From Mucilaginibacter limnophilus (GTDB lineage: Bacteria > Bacteroidota > Bacteroidia > Sphingobacteriales > Sphingobacteriaceae), in contig NZ_SACK01000002.1 of assembly GCF_004005815.1 (NCBI RefSeq), positions 62,001-126,000 of the forward strand: a stretch of DNA of 64,000 nucleotides, in the 5' to 3' direction. The translations under genes and the position numbers were made by a program. The notes under the pieces were generated by a model that saw nothing but the letters and a program-made list of their open reading frames with translations, had not been told where the DNA came from and ran no database searches. Position 1 is the first letter of the stretch. Every line of letters starts with the position of its first letter. Shown in pieces: positions 1-8,390 of the stretch.

Positions 1-1
1 T

Positions 2-40
2 ATTCATCATGTGGTGAACTTGCGGGATGGAACACAGTAA
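2..40 (+). CDS. C-terminal tail of an unidentified upstream gene (partial)
   Basis: The window opens inside a gene. Read from base 2 the frame gives a short tail ending in LRDGTQ and a stop at 38-40. A second frame read from base 1 is open to a stop at 67-69. The fragment is too short to decide which frame is real or to name the product. It lies 38 bp upstream of the MoxR gene on the same strand and may be co-transcribed with it. Confidence 0.25.
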   Translation: MHHVVNLRDGTQ

Positions 41-78
41 CTTCTACAACAGCACAGGCAAAACCCTAATTATCTTGT

Positions 79-1041
79 ATGCAATACGGTTCAGACGTTG
101 AAGCAGCCGACGCCTTAAGCCAGGCCTATAAAAAACTACGTGCCGAAATAGGCAAGGTGATAATAGGCCAGGACGAGGTAATTAAATACGTACTGGTATC
201 CATTTTCAGCAACGGGCATTGCCTGCTTGTTGGGGTACCCGGCCTTGCCAAAACGCTGCTTGTGCAAACCGTAGCACAGGCGCTGCACCTTGATTTTAAA
301 CGCATACAATTTACTCCTGACCTGATGCCCTCTGACATTATAGGCTCGGAAATATTGGGTGAAGACCGTAATTTTAAATTTATTGCCGGGCCGGTGTTTT
401 CAAACATCATCCTGGCTGATGAGATAAACCGTACGCCGCCAAAAACGCAGGCAGCGCTGCTTGAGGCTATGCAGGAAAAAGCGGTAACAGCTGCAGGCGT
501 AACGCACAAATTGTCGCAACCATTTTTTGTACTGGCTACGCAAAACCCTATTGAGCAGGAAGGCACATACCCGTTGCCCGAGGCACAGCTTGACAGGTTT
601 ATGTTTAACGTTACGCTGAACTATCCGTCGTTTGCCGAAGAATTACAGGTGGTAAAAAATACTACAGGCACTTTAAAAGGGGATGTAATCCCGGTTTTAA
701 ACGCCCAGCAGATCATATACTTTCAGCAGCTTGTACGCAATATTCCTGTTGCTGATAATGTGCTGGAATATGCCGTTAAGCTGGCGGCCAAAACCCGCCC
801 TGAAGGCGAATTTGCTACGCCTGAGATCAAACGTCTGTTGAATTGGGGCGCTGGTCCGCGTGCATCGCAATTTTTGGTACTTGGCGCAAAATGCCATGCG
901 GTTATCAACGGAAAATATTCACCGGATATTGAAGATGTGCAGGCGATAGCCAAACCTATACTAAGCCACCGTATTGTACGCAGCTATCATGCCGAAGCGG
1001 AAGGCCTTTCGGCTGATGCTATAATTGAAAAGTTGTTTTAG
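79..1041 (+). CDS. MoxR family AAA+ ATPase
   Basis: A 320-residue AAA+ ATPase of the MoxR family. Such proteins act as chaperones that load cofactors into, or remodel, partner proteins, often with von Willebrand-factor-A proteins encoded downstream. Walker A is GVPGLAKT near residue 52. Walker B is LADEINR near residue 112, followed by the family-typical TPPKTQAALLEAMQE. Sensor 1 is ATQNP, and a lid domain follows residue 230. Length and motifs match intact family members. The usual BatA-type VWA partners are not downstream: a strong terminator follows and the next gene is on the other strand, so any partner genes would lie left of the window. Product confident, substrate unknown. Confidence 0.93.
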   Translation: MQYGSDVEAADALSQAYKKLRAEIGKVIIGQDEVIKYVLVSIFSNGHCLLVGVPGLAKTLLVQTVAQALHLDFKRIQFTPDLMPSDIIGSEILGEDRNFKFIAGPVFSNIILADEINRTPPKTQAALLEAMQEKAVTAAGVTHKLSQPFFVLATQNPIEQEGTYPLPEAQLDRFMFNVTLNYPSFAEELQVVKNTTGTLKGDVIPVLNAQQIIYFQQLVRNIPVADNVLEYAVKLAAKTRPEGEFATPEIKRLLNWGAGPRASQFLVLGAKCHAVINGKYSPDIEDVQAIAKPILSHRIVRSYHAEAEGLSADAIIEKLF

Positions 1042-1054
1042 GTTTTAGTGATTT

Positions 1055-1145
1055 GTGATCAGAGATTAGTTTAATAAGAAATAAAAAAGGCTGGTAAATA
1101 TAATTACCAGCCTTTTTTATGTAATGATGACTAATCTCTGATCAC
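1055..1145. repeat. 16-bp inverted repeat flanking the terminator
   Basis: GTGATCAGAGATTAGT at 1055-1070 is repeated as its exact reverse complement at 1130-1145, enclosing the terminator stem. A degraded further copy (AATCTCTAATATCTGA) follows at about 1148-1163. Other intergenic inverted repeats with short low-complexity arms occur in this window at 56214-56296 and 62656-62784. Confidence 0.8.
1083..1118 (+). terminator. Bidirectional rho-independent terminator
   Basis: A perfect 15-bp stem (bases 1083-1097 with 1104-1118) with a 6-nt loop. It has A-tracts on one side and T-tracts on the other, so it can stop transcripts from both strands. It lies between the MoxR gene and the convergent NTF2-like gene. 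Confidence 0.9.
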
Positions 1146-1165
1146 CAATCTCTAATATCTGACCA

Positions 1166-2029
1166 TCAATTCTCCACTGCCGAAAATATCTCAAGTATCA
1201 TATTCCACTTGAAATCTTTGTCGATCTCCCAGATACGTACATAGTTGAAGTTGCTTACAATATTGCCTTTTTTGATACGCGCAGTACCGTGGCTAAAGGC
1301 AAGATCATTACTGCCTGCACGACCTGCATTAACAGTTTCGGCAGTGATGAAAATAGCCTGACTTTCAACAAAGCGCATTACCTGATCCTGACCGGTCATC
1401 GGCTCAAAGCCGGGGAAGTAAAAGCGGCCTTCAGGACTTAAAAATTCTTTGTAGCTGCCCACTGTACTTTTTAATAAGGCGTTGTTGAATTGCCTGTCTG
1501 TAGCCAGAATAATATTCTTTCCTTTAAACGGATCTTTGTTAGGCGCTGCGGCTTTCGAAGCGTCAGGATCTTTTATGTCCTGAATAACCTCTTTTTCAGG
1601 TTCAGGATGCTGTATGCCTGCATCAATCAGCAACTTTAGTTTACCCGAAGCGTCGGTACGCCAAACAGATACGTATTGGCCATAAACCTTGTCTTCTTCA
1701 TTTTTCGAATTTTGGTAAACATATGGCCCAGCAGTAAAAGCCAAATCGCCGTTTGCGGCTATACGGGCTATCTTTGGTTCCCAGGTTAATTTGCCAGGCT
1801 GTTTGTCAATAGTGCCATAAAACTGGTTGATGTTAACGGCATTGGGTTTAAATACAATGCCTTCAGGATCGGCAACAGCTAAAAAACCATCTTTAATGCC
1901 TTTACGGGCTATAAGTTTTTGAAAGTTTTGTTCCGCATCAATAACCGTTTGTACCTGCGCGGCTTTTTGCGCGAAGGTTACTGATTGGAAAGTGATGAAA
2001 GTTAATGCGGCTAATATTGTTTTTTTCAT
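1166..2029 (-). CDS. Secreted NTF2-like (DUF4440/SnoaL fold) protein
   Basis: A 287-residue exported protein. The N-terminus MKKTILAALTFITFQSVTFAQ is a typical signal peptide. The mature part looks like two NTF2-like units. The first spans about residues 27-140, with an FLAVADPEGIVFKPNAV stretch. The second spans about residues 175-287 and ends in a YVRIWEIDKDFKWNMILEIF stretch, as at the end of DUF4440-type domains. Such domains bind small ligands or serve as scaffolds, and no catalytic residues can be assigned. It is convergent with the MoxR gene and probably monocistronic. Family call good, function unknown. Confidence 0.75.
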   Translation of the reverse strand: MKKTILAALTFITFQSVTFAQKAAQVQTVIDAEQNFQKLIARKGIKDGFLAVADPEGIVFKPNAVNINQFYGTIDKQPGKLTWEPKIARIAANGDLAFTAGPYVYQNSKNEEDKVYGQYVSVWRTDASGKLKLLIDAGIQHPEPEKEVIQDIKDPDASKAAAPNKDPFKGKNIILATDRQFNNALLKSTVGSYKEFLSPEGRFYFPGFEPMTGQDQVMRFVESQAIFITAETVNAGRAGSNDLAFSHGTARIKKGNIVSNFNYVRIWEIDKDFKWNMILEIFSAVEN

Positions 2030-2117
2030 GTGTCGTGATGTATTCGCAGTCTTGCGAACATGTTTTGGTGTTGAATGCTTAACGTGATTTTAAATAAATA
2101 ATTGTTTACAGCCGCCG

Positions 2118-3578
2118 TTAAACTTTGCTCCAGGTAGTGCCTTCTTTACTGTCTTTAAGCTGAAAACCTATTTTTTGCAAGCCGTCGCGTATCCTGTCTG
2201 ATGTTGCGTAATCTTTGTTCCCTTTTGCTTCGTTGCGAAGTTTTACTATAAAATCAAGCACTTTTGGCAGCTCTTCGTTTTCGGTATGCTCATCCTTGAG
2301 CCCTAACACATCAATTACAAAAGTGTTCATTAGCTCTTTCAGCAGCTCTATATTTTCAACGTCAAGCTTTAGTTTTCCGGCGTGTACGGAGTTTATAACA
2401 CGTGATGCTTCAAAAAGTTCGGCAATAAGTACCGGACTGTTAAAATCATCGTTCATTGCCTCATAGCACTTCTGCTTTAAGGCGGCAACATCATATTCAT
2501 TTGCGCCCGACGCCTTTAATCCGCCCAACAGTCCAAAAGCCGTCATTAACCGCTTAAAGCCTTTCTCTGAAGCTTCCATGGCTTCGTTGCCAAAGTCGAG
2601 GGTACTGCGATAATGCGCTTGCAACATAAAGAAACGCACCATCATGGGGCTGTAGCCTTTGTTAAGAATATGGTTGTTGCCGGTGAACAATTCATCAGGT
2701 AAAAAGCTGTTGCCTAATGATTTTGACATTTTTTGCCCGTTTACCGTAAGCATATTGGTGTGTACCCAATACTTAGCCGGATTTTTACCGCAGCAGGCTA
2801 CATTTTGTGCTATCTCATTGGTATGGTGGGTAGGCACAAGGTCTAAACCGCCACCGTGAATATCAAACTGATCGCCAAGGTATTTATGGCTCATGGCCGA
2901 GCACTCCAAATGCCATCCCGGAAAGCCAACTCCCCATGGCGAAGGCCATTTCATTAAATGTTCGGGTTTGGCCTTTATCCATAATGCAAAGTCGAGCTTA
3001 CCATGTTTTTCCTGCTGACCGCCAAGGGTGCGTGTGTTGTTTAAAAGCTCTTCAAGGTTACGCCCGTTAAGCATGCCGTAATCATGTGTAGCATTATATT
3101 TCTCTACGTCAAAATATACCGATCCATCAACCTCATAAGCAAAGCCGTTGTCAAGCATCACCTTAACCAGTTCAATCTGCTCAATAATATGGCCTGTAGC
3201 AGTAGGTTCAATGCTCGGCGGAAGGTTATTGAATATTTTCATTACCTCACGAAAACCAACCGTGTATTTTTGCACAATTTCCATCGGCTCAAGCCTTGCC
3301 AGCTTGGCTTTTTTCGAGATCTTGTCCTCTCCCTCATCTGTATCGCCTTCCAGGTGGCCGGCGTCGGTTACATTACGCACATAACGAACCTTGTAACCTA
3401 AATGAGTAAGGTAACGGAATATCAGATCGAACGATATATATGTACGGCAATTGCCTAAGTGAACATCGCTATATACGGTAGGGCCGCAAACATACATACC
3501 CACGTGCGGGGCATTAAGCGGCTCAAATTGCTCTTTCTTTCGTGTTAAAGTATTATAAACAAATAAATTTTGTTTCAT
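2118..3578 (-). CDS. cysS: Cysteinyl-tRNA synthetase
   Basis: A class I aminoacyl-tRNA synthetase that charges tRNA-Cys. The 486-residue length is normal. The HIGH-type motif is HLGN in PTVYSDVHLGN near residue 41. The zinc ligands include Cys31 (CGPTVY) and the HLECSAMSHKYLG segment, and the KMSKS loop is present intact as KMSKSLGN. The C-terminal helical DALR-type region runs through about residue 480. The gene stands alone on the minus strand, with about 80 bp on each side. Nothing is missing. Confidence 0.97.
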   Translation of the reverse strand: MKQNLFVYNTLTRKKEQFEPLNAPHVGMYVCGPTVYSDVHLGNCRTYISFDLIFRYLTHLGYKVRYVRNVTDAGHLEGDTDEGEDKISKKAKLARLEPMEIVQKYTVGFREVMKIFNNLPPSIEPTATGHIIEQIELVKVMLDNGFAYEVDGSVYFDVEKYNATHDYGMLNGRNLEELLNNTRTLGGQQEKHGKLDFALWIKAKPEHLMKWPSPWGVGFPGWHLECSAMSHKYLGDQFDIHGGGLDLVPTHHTNEIAQNVACCGKNPAKYWVHTNMLTVNGQKMSKSLGNSFLPDELFTGNNHILNKGYSPMMVRFFMLQAHYRSTLDFGNEAMEASEKGFKRLMTAFGLLGGLKASGANEYDVAALKQKCYEAMNDDFNSPVLIAELFEASRVINSVHAGKLKLDVENIELLKELMNTFVIDVLGLKDEHTENEELPKVLDFIVKLRNEAKGNKDYATSDRIRDGLQKIGFQLKDSKEGTTWSKV

Positions 3579-3656
3579 GTGCGCAAACTTACAAAACCCC
3601 CTTAATTCTTTTGCCGGAAGGATCGCTTTTTATATAAGGCTGATAATTGGGTTCAT

Positions 3657-4763
3657 TTATTGGTGCAGCACTACCTCGCTGTACAGCGGATAATGGTCGG
3701 ACAGTTTTTTTTCGATGATACGGTAATTCACGAAATCAAAATCGTTACTAGCCATAATATAGTCTATTTGATAATTAGGAAAGTTGCCGTTATAAGTGCG
3801 GCCTAAACCGGCACCCTTTTCCCTGAATGCGTTCTTTATTCCTTTAGCCATGGTATTAACCGCGAATGACGACGGCGTATCATTAAAATCTCCGTTAATG
3901 ATATACGGATGAGGACACGAAGACGCGTGTTGCTTGATCATAAATACCTGCCTGCTGCGACGTATAAATGCTTGTTTTAATTTACTTCCCAACCGACGAC
4001 TTGAAGCGTAGTTAGTTTTTCCTTTTTGCGATACCGTATCAAGATATTTATAATCTTCCGGCCCAAAACGTATCGATTGCAGGTGTACGTTATATATCCT
4101 GAATAGCTTACCGTTACGCTTAACATCCACAAAAAGGCACTGGTTATCGCTTATATGGTCGGTAAGTTTTATCAGCCCGGTATTTTCAATAGGAAATTTT
4201 GAAAATATCGCCATGCCAATTTCTTCGGCGCTGCTTGAATGAAAAGGCTTAAAATAATAGTAGCTGCTTTTCATGATCTTTTTCATGCTGTCGAGCAGGG
4301 CATACTCACCGCGTTTTTTGGTAAAAAACTCCTGGAAACTGATAATGTCGGGCTGCTGATCGTCAACCAGCTGCAGCATTTGCTGCTTAGTAGCTATATC
4401 GTTATTATACCCGTATGGCTTAAAGCTATGGGCATTATAGGTCATTATCCTGATAGCTTCGGGATTGGCTTTACTGCTTGAAAACCTGAACCCGATATTA
4501 TTGAACAGCACATGGTACCCTGCCAGTATAGTTACCAATGATAAAAAAAAGTAAATTTTACGGCGCAGTACCCAATACAATATGGCCAGCATGTTTAGTA
4601 ACAAAATAGGCGGATAAGCGAGTCCGAAAAAAGCAAGCGGCCAAAATTTTTCAGGATTAACAACAGGTGCCAGATAGCTGATAAGCAAAGCGGCGCAAAG
4701 CAAGTAGTTTGTCCACAACAGGAAGCGTTCTAAAAAATTGATTTTTTTTGGTTTAGCCCTCAT
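3657..4763 (-). CDS. Endonuclease/exonuclease/phosphatase family membrane protein
   Basis: 368 residues. The first ~100 carry three hydrophobic segments (about 14-30, 40-62 and 70-88), so the protein is membrane anchored. The remainder is an EEP (DNase I-like) domain: MTYNAHSF, ISFQEFF for the metal-binding Glu, NGDFNDTPSSF, YQIDYIMASNDF and the terminal SDHYPLYSEV His. Members of this fold hydrolyse phosphodiester or phosphomonoester bonds, and the substrate here is unknown. The start overlaps the end of the upstream rhomboid gene by 11 bp, so the two are probably translationally coupled. Confidence 0.87.
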   Translation of the reverse strand: MRAKPKKINFLERFLLWTNYLLCAALLISYLAPVVNPEKFWPLAFFGLAYPPILLLNMLAILYWVLRRKIYFFLSLVTILAGYHVLFNNIGFRFSSSKANPEAIRIMTYNAHSFKPYGYNNDIATKQQMLQLVDDQQPDIISFQEFFTKKRGEYALLDSMKKIMKSSYYYFKPFHSSSAEEIGMAIFSKFPIENTGLIKLTDHISDNQCLFVDVKRNGKLFRIYNVHLQSIRFGPEDYKYLDTVSQKGKTNYASSRRLGSKLKQAFIRRSRQVFMIKQHASSCPHPYIINGDFNDTPSSFAVNTMAKGIKNAFREKGAGLGRTYNGNFPNYQIDYIMASNDFDFVNYRIIEKKLSDHYPLYSEVVLHQ

Positions 4764-5607
4764 CTTTGCTGGCGCGAAATAGTATCTCTTTTTCCTGTCG
4801 GGTAAGGTTGTCGTATCCCGAGAGCGATATCTTATCTAAGATACGATCTATTTCTTCCTGTTTTGGTTTTGCAGATGTATTTTTTTCAGGATTTTTAACA
4901 ACTACTTTCATTTTTGGCTGGGGAGTAAACATCTTGTTGATACTGCCAATCCAGTCGCTGCCGCTTTGCAGGCGTTTAATATAGATAAAGCCCAGCAATG
5001 CCCCACCAAGGTGAGCAATGCTACCACCGGCGTTACTGCCTGCAGTGCTTAAAAAATCAATAAGCACATAAAAGATGGCAAGCCATTTTAATTTTACCGG
5101 CCCGAATAAAAACAAATGGATGGTGTAATTGGGCAGCAAGGTAGCTGTAGCGATAATAATAGCCATAACACCGGCCGAAGCGCCAACAATTATGGCATCC
5201 GGGTTTGTTAGCCCGGGTATAAAATTCATTGCGAGTAAGAAGAATAGTGCGCCGCTTAATCCGCCTAAAATGTACAAACCTAAAGTGCGTTTAGTACCCA
5301 AATACTCTTCAAAAATCTGCCCCATCCAATAAAGCCATAACATGTTAAACAGAATGTGAAACACATCGGCATGCATAAACATATAGGTAATGGGTGTCCA
5401 GAAACGGGTAGCTAGCTTTTCAAAACTTGCAGGTAATGCAAGGTATTCTGTAGAGAATGAGGTTATATATCCGGTTTTTAAGAACCACAGTTCAAACGTG
5501 GCCGGTACATTTATCAGCAAAAACACAGCAACATTTATACCTATAAGCAGGAATAATTTACTACGGGTATGCAGCATTTTATAGGTAATATTTTGCCAGA
5601 GTGTCAT
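4753..5607 (-). CDS. Rhomboid family intramembrane serine protease (first of a pair)
   Basis: 284 residues with about six transmembrane helices. It has the rhomboid catalytic serine in GASAG near residue 143 and the catalytic histidine in SIAHLGGALLG near residue 198. The HILFNMLWLYWMG segment after helix 2 is also typical of the family. A cytoplasmic basic tail of about 65 residues follows the last helix. It lies upstream of the EEP-domain gene (11-bp overlap) and downstream of a second rhomboid gene, so all three are likely one operon with mutL. Substrate unknown. Confidence 0.9.
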   Translation of the reverse strand: MTLWQNITYKMLHTRSKLFLLIGINVAVFLLINVPATFELWFLKTGYITSFSTEYLALPASFEKLATRFWTPITYMFMHADVFHILFNMLWLYWMGQIFEEYLGTKRTLGLYILGGLSGALFFLLAMNFIPGLTNPDAIIVGASAGVMAIIIATATLLPNYTIHLFLFGPVKLKWLAIFYVLIDFLSTAGSNAGGSIAHLGGALLGFIYIKRLQSGSDWIGSINKMFTPQPKMKVVVKNPEKNTSAKPKQEEIDRILDKISLSGYDNLTRQEKEILFRASKDEG

Positions 5608-5641
5608 GATGAGCCGTTTCAGTTATAAACGATTATCTTAA

Positions 5642-6367
5642 CTAAAAGTTGCCGTAACTTTTATAACCCCATATTTTTAAAAGGATAAAGCCAAACAGCG
5701 CCCCGCCAAGGTGTGCAAAATGCGCTACCGAGTCGCCTGCATATTGTTTAACCCCCAGAAAAAGCTCTAACACGATATATATAGGCACAATGTATTTAGC
5801 TTTTACCGGGACAGGGATGAACATGATCATTAATTCTATATTCGGAAACAGGTACGCAAAAGCTACCAGAATGCCAAATATTGCGCCCGAAGCACCCAGT
5901 ATAGGTGTCCTGTAAATATCAAATACCTTTTTTAAAGCAACCGGGTTAATATTCGCTAAATCGGCATCGGTGAGTGACGAGCCAAACTTGCCGCCGGGAA
6001 GCGTAAATGCTCCTAAAATTCCATGTACTTCAAAAGCCTGAACAGCCATATAAAGCGCCAGCGCACCTATGCCTGTAATAAAATAAAATTCAACAAAGCG
6101 CTTAAAGCCAAGTGATTGCTCAACTATAGAGCCAAACATGACTAAAGCGAACATGTTGAACACGATATGCAGTATGTTTGCCGGATCGTGCATAAACAGA
6201 TAAGTTAACGGTTGCCAGGCTTTAAAATGCTGTGAATCCAAATAAAAAGCTGAGAACCATGCTACCAACGGAAGGCTTGGCAAAGCCCGTACAGCTATGT
6301 AAAAAATAACATTAATGATAAGCAGGTTTTTTACAACCGGCGGCATGTTTGCGAAAGGTGATTGCAT
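5642..6367 (-). CDS. Rhomboid family intramembrane serine protease (second of a pair)
   Basis: 241 residues with multiple transmembrane helices. The catalytic serine is in LGASGAIFG near residue 159, and the histidine is in SVAHFAHLGGALFG near residue 218. HIVFNMFALVMFGS matches the conserved segment seen in the neighbouring rhomboid. It differs from that neighbour in having a longer loop at about residues 105-150. The gene lies 28 bp downstream of mutL on the same strand, consistent with an operon. Substrate unknown. Confidence 0.9.
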   Translation of the reverse strand: MQSPFANMPPVVKNLLIINVIFYIAVRALPSLPLVAWFSAFYLDSQHFKAWQPLTYLFMHDPANILHIVFNMFALVMFGSIVEQSLGFKRFVEFYFITGIGALALYMAVQAFEVHGILGAFTLPGGKFGSSLTDADLANINPVALKKVFDIYRTPILGASGAIFGILVAFAYLFPNIELMIMFIPVPVKAKYIVPIYIVLELFLGVKQYAGDSVAHFAHLGGALFGFILLKIWGYKSYGNF

Positions 6368-6395
6368 TTTGGCTATGTATTAAACCTTATACGGT

Positions 6396-8261
6396 TTATT
6401 TTTCAAATCGTTCAAGTATCTCGTTCATGGTAAATGTACTGATCACCGGCTTGCCGTTAAGCGCCACGTTTGGCATCTGGCAGGCAAAAAGCTGGTCAAT
6501 AAGCAGGTTCATTTCATCCAGTGACAGCTTTGTGCAGGCTTTAATGGCCGCGTTTCGCGCCAGCGAGCGGGCAAGGCTATCACGTTTGTTTAACTTTAAA
6601 ATGGCTTGGTTGTTTTTAAACCCTTCTAGCAGATGTTCAAGCAGTTCGTGCTCACTGGCCTGGCTCAGTTCGGCGGGTATGCCTTCAACCACTACCGTGT
6701 TGCGCCCAAACTCACGTATGTCAAACCCAAGTGCCTTAATATCCGGCAGTAATTCTTTTAATAACTCAAAATCGCTGCTGTTTAGTGTAACCGACTGTGG
6801 GAACAAACTTTGCTGGCTCATACCCGAATGGTTTTCCAACTGCTGTAAAAAACGCTCATACAAAATACGCTCGTGCGCAGCCTGCTGGTTTATCAACATA
6901 AAACCCGATTTTATTTGAGACAGGATGAACTTATTATGAACCTGGAATAATTGGCGCTCGCTGCTTTTGTTAATATCCTGCTCGTTAACAGTAATGCTTT
7001 TCTCTTCGTGCATTTCATGTTGCACCACGGTGTCGCGTTTGCTTATCTCGTACAGTGTTTCCCAATTTTGTGGTACCGGCGCCGCCCGATAACCGCTGCT
7101 GCCGCCACTGTCACGTAAAAACGGAATTTCACGGTCGGGCTTTCTTTCGCTGGCAAATGGGTTGAAGTTAGGGTTAACCGTTATGGTTGGCGGCACAATT
7201 TCGCTCAGCGGTTTTTCGGTAATCAAATGCCCGATGCTGTTTTCCTGATCGAAATCAATAGTAGGGGTGATATTGTACTTACCCAGCGCACGTTTCACAG
7301 CCGAGCGGATGATGGCATAAATAGCCTTTTCATCTTGGTATTTAATCTCGGTTTTTGTTGGATGTACGTTGATATCAATCTTTGCCGGGTCAATGTCAAT
7401 AAACAGCACATAAAGCGGAAAGCTTTCGTCAGGTAACAGCTCTTCAAACGCTGTTAACACAGCATGATTAAGATATGCGTCGCGGATAAAGCGGTTATTT
7501 ACAAAGAAAAATTGTTCGCCACGGGTTTTGCGGGCAAATTCGGGCTTACCTACAAAGCCATGAAGTTTTATAATGGTAGTATCTTCCTCAACCGGAACCA
7601 ATCGCTGGTTATAATTAGACCCCAGCAGGTGAACAATGCGCTGTTTCAAACCCGAAGCAGGTAGATGATATACTTCCTGCCCATCATGGTGCAAGGTTAA
7701 AAATACCTGTGGGTTAGCCAGCGCCACCCGCTGAAACTCGTCGATAATATGACGCATTTCCACCGGGTTACTTTTTAAAAAGTTGCGGCGGGCGGGTGTA
7801 TTATAAAAAAGATTTTTAATGCTTAAAGATGTACCTGTACTTGCCAAACATGGCTCCTGGCTTATAACTTCCGAACCTTCTATAATGATACATGTACCCA
7901 GTTCATCTTCATGGCGGCGGGTTTTCAGTTCAACCTGCGCTATGGCCGCTATTGATGCAAGCGCCTCACCGCGAAAACCCATGGTACGTATAGCGAACAG
8001 GTCGTCCGCCTTGCGGATTTTAGATGTCGCATGTCGTTCAAAGCTCATGCGGGCGTCGGTAATGCTCATGCCGCAGCCGTTGTCAATCACCTGGATAAGT
8101 GATTTTCCCGCATCCTTCAGTATCAGCTGTATTTTATCGGCGCCCGAATCAATAGAATTTTCTATAAGCTCTTTAACCGCAGATGCAGGGCGCTGCACCA
8201 CTTCGCCTGCGGCAATTTGGTTGGCAACTGAATCGGGTAAAAGCTGTATAATATCGGGCAT
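6396..8261 (-). CDS. mutL: DNA mismatch repair protein MutL
   Basis: 621 residues, full length. The N-terminal GHKL ATPase has ELIENSIDSGA, DNGCGM, the GFRGEALASIAA lid and TGTSL. The transducer domain has INVHPTKTEIKY near residue 305. A linker (about 340-430) leads to a C-terminal dimerisation domain containing QAAHERILYERF. An endonuclease-type DQHAxxER motif is recognisable as NQQAAHERI, and CQMPNVALNGKP resembles the CPHGRP zinc-site motif in altered form. MutL couples MutS mismatch recognition to strand removal. It heads a minus-strand cluster with two rhomboid genes. Confidence 0.96.
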   Translation of the reverse strand: MPDIIQLLPDSVANQIAAGEVVQRPASAVKELIENSIDSGADKIQLILKDAGKSLIQVIDNGCGMSITDARMSFERHATSKIRKADDLFAIRTMGFRGEALASIAAIAQVELKTRRHEDELGTCIIIEGSEVISQEPCLASTGTSLSIKNLFYNTPARRNFLKSNPVEMRHIIDEFQRVALANPQVFLTLHHDGQEVYHLPASGLKQRIVHLLGSNYNQRLVPVEEDTTIIKLHGFVGKPEFARKTRGEQFFFVNNRFIRDAYLNHAVLTAFEELLPDESFPLYVLFIDIDPAKIDINVHPTKTEIKYQDEKAIYAIIRSAVKRALGKYNITPTIDFDQENSIGHLITEKPLSEIVPPTITVNPNFNPFASERKPDREIPFLRDSGGSSGYRAAPVPQNWETLYEISKRDTVVQHEMHEEKSITVNEQDINKSSERQLFQVHNKFILSQIKSGFMLINQQAAHERILYERFLQQLENHSGMSQQSLFPQSVTLNSSDFELLKELLPDIKALGFDIREFGRNTVVVEGIPAELSQASEHELLEHLLEGFKNNQAILKLNKRDSLARSLARNAAIKACTKLSLDEMNLLIDQLFACQMPNVALNGKPVISTFTMNEILERFEK

Positions 8262-8290
8262 TGATTAAATTTGCTATTTTGTCGGCGCTG

Positions 8291-8298
8291 CAAAATTA
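8291..8298 (-). promoter_or_regulatory. Candidate -7 element (TAatTTTG) for mutL
   Basis: On the minus strand, TAATTTTG matches the Bacteroidota -7 consensus TAnnTTTG and lies 30 bp upstream of the mutL start. No clear TTTG -33 box sits at the expected distance, so the call is tentative. Confidence 0.35.
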
Positions 8299-8390
8299 AC
8301 TATTTGCAGGCACAAGTTTTGATTTACCGCTTGTAATAAATGTTAACACAAAGGTATCCGAATAACAAAAAATAACGTTAGTTATTACAT

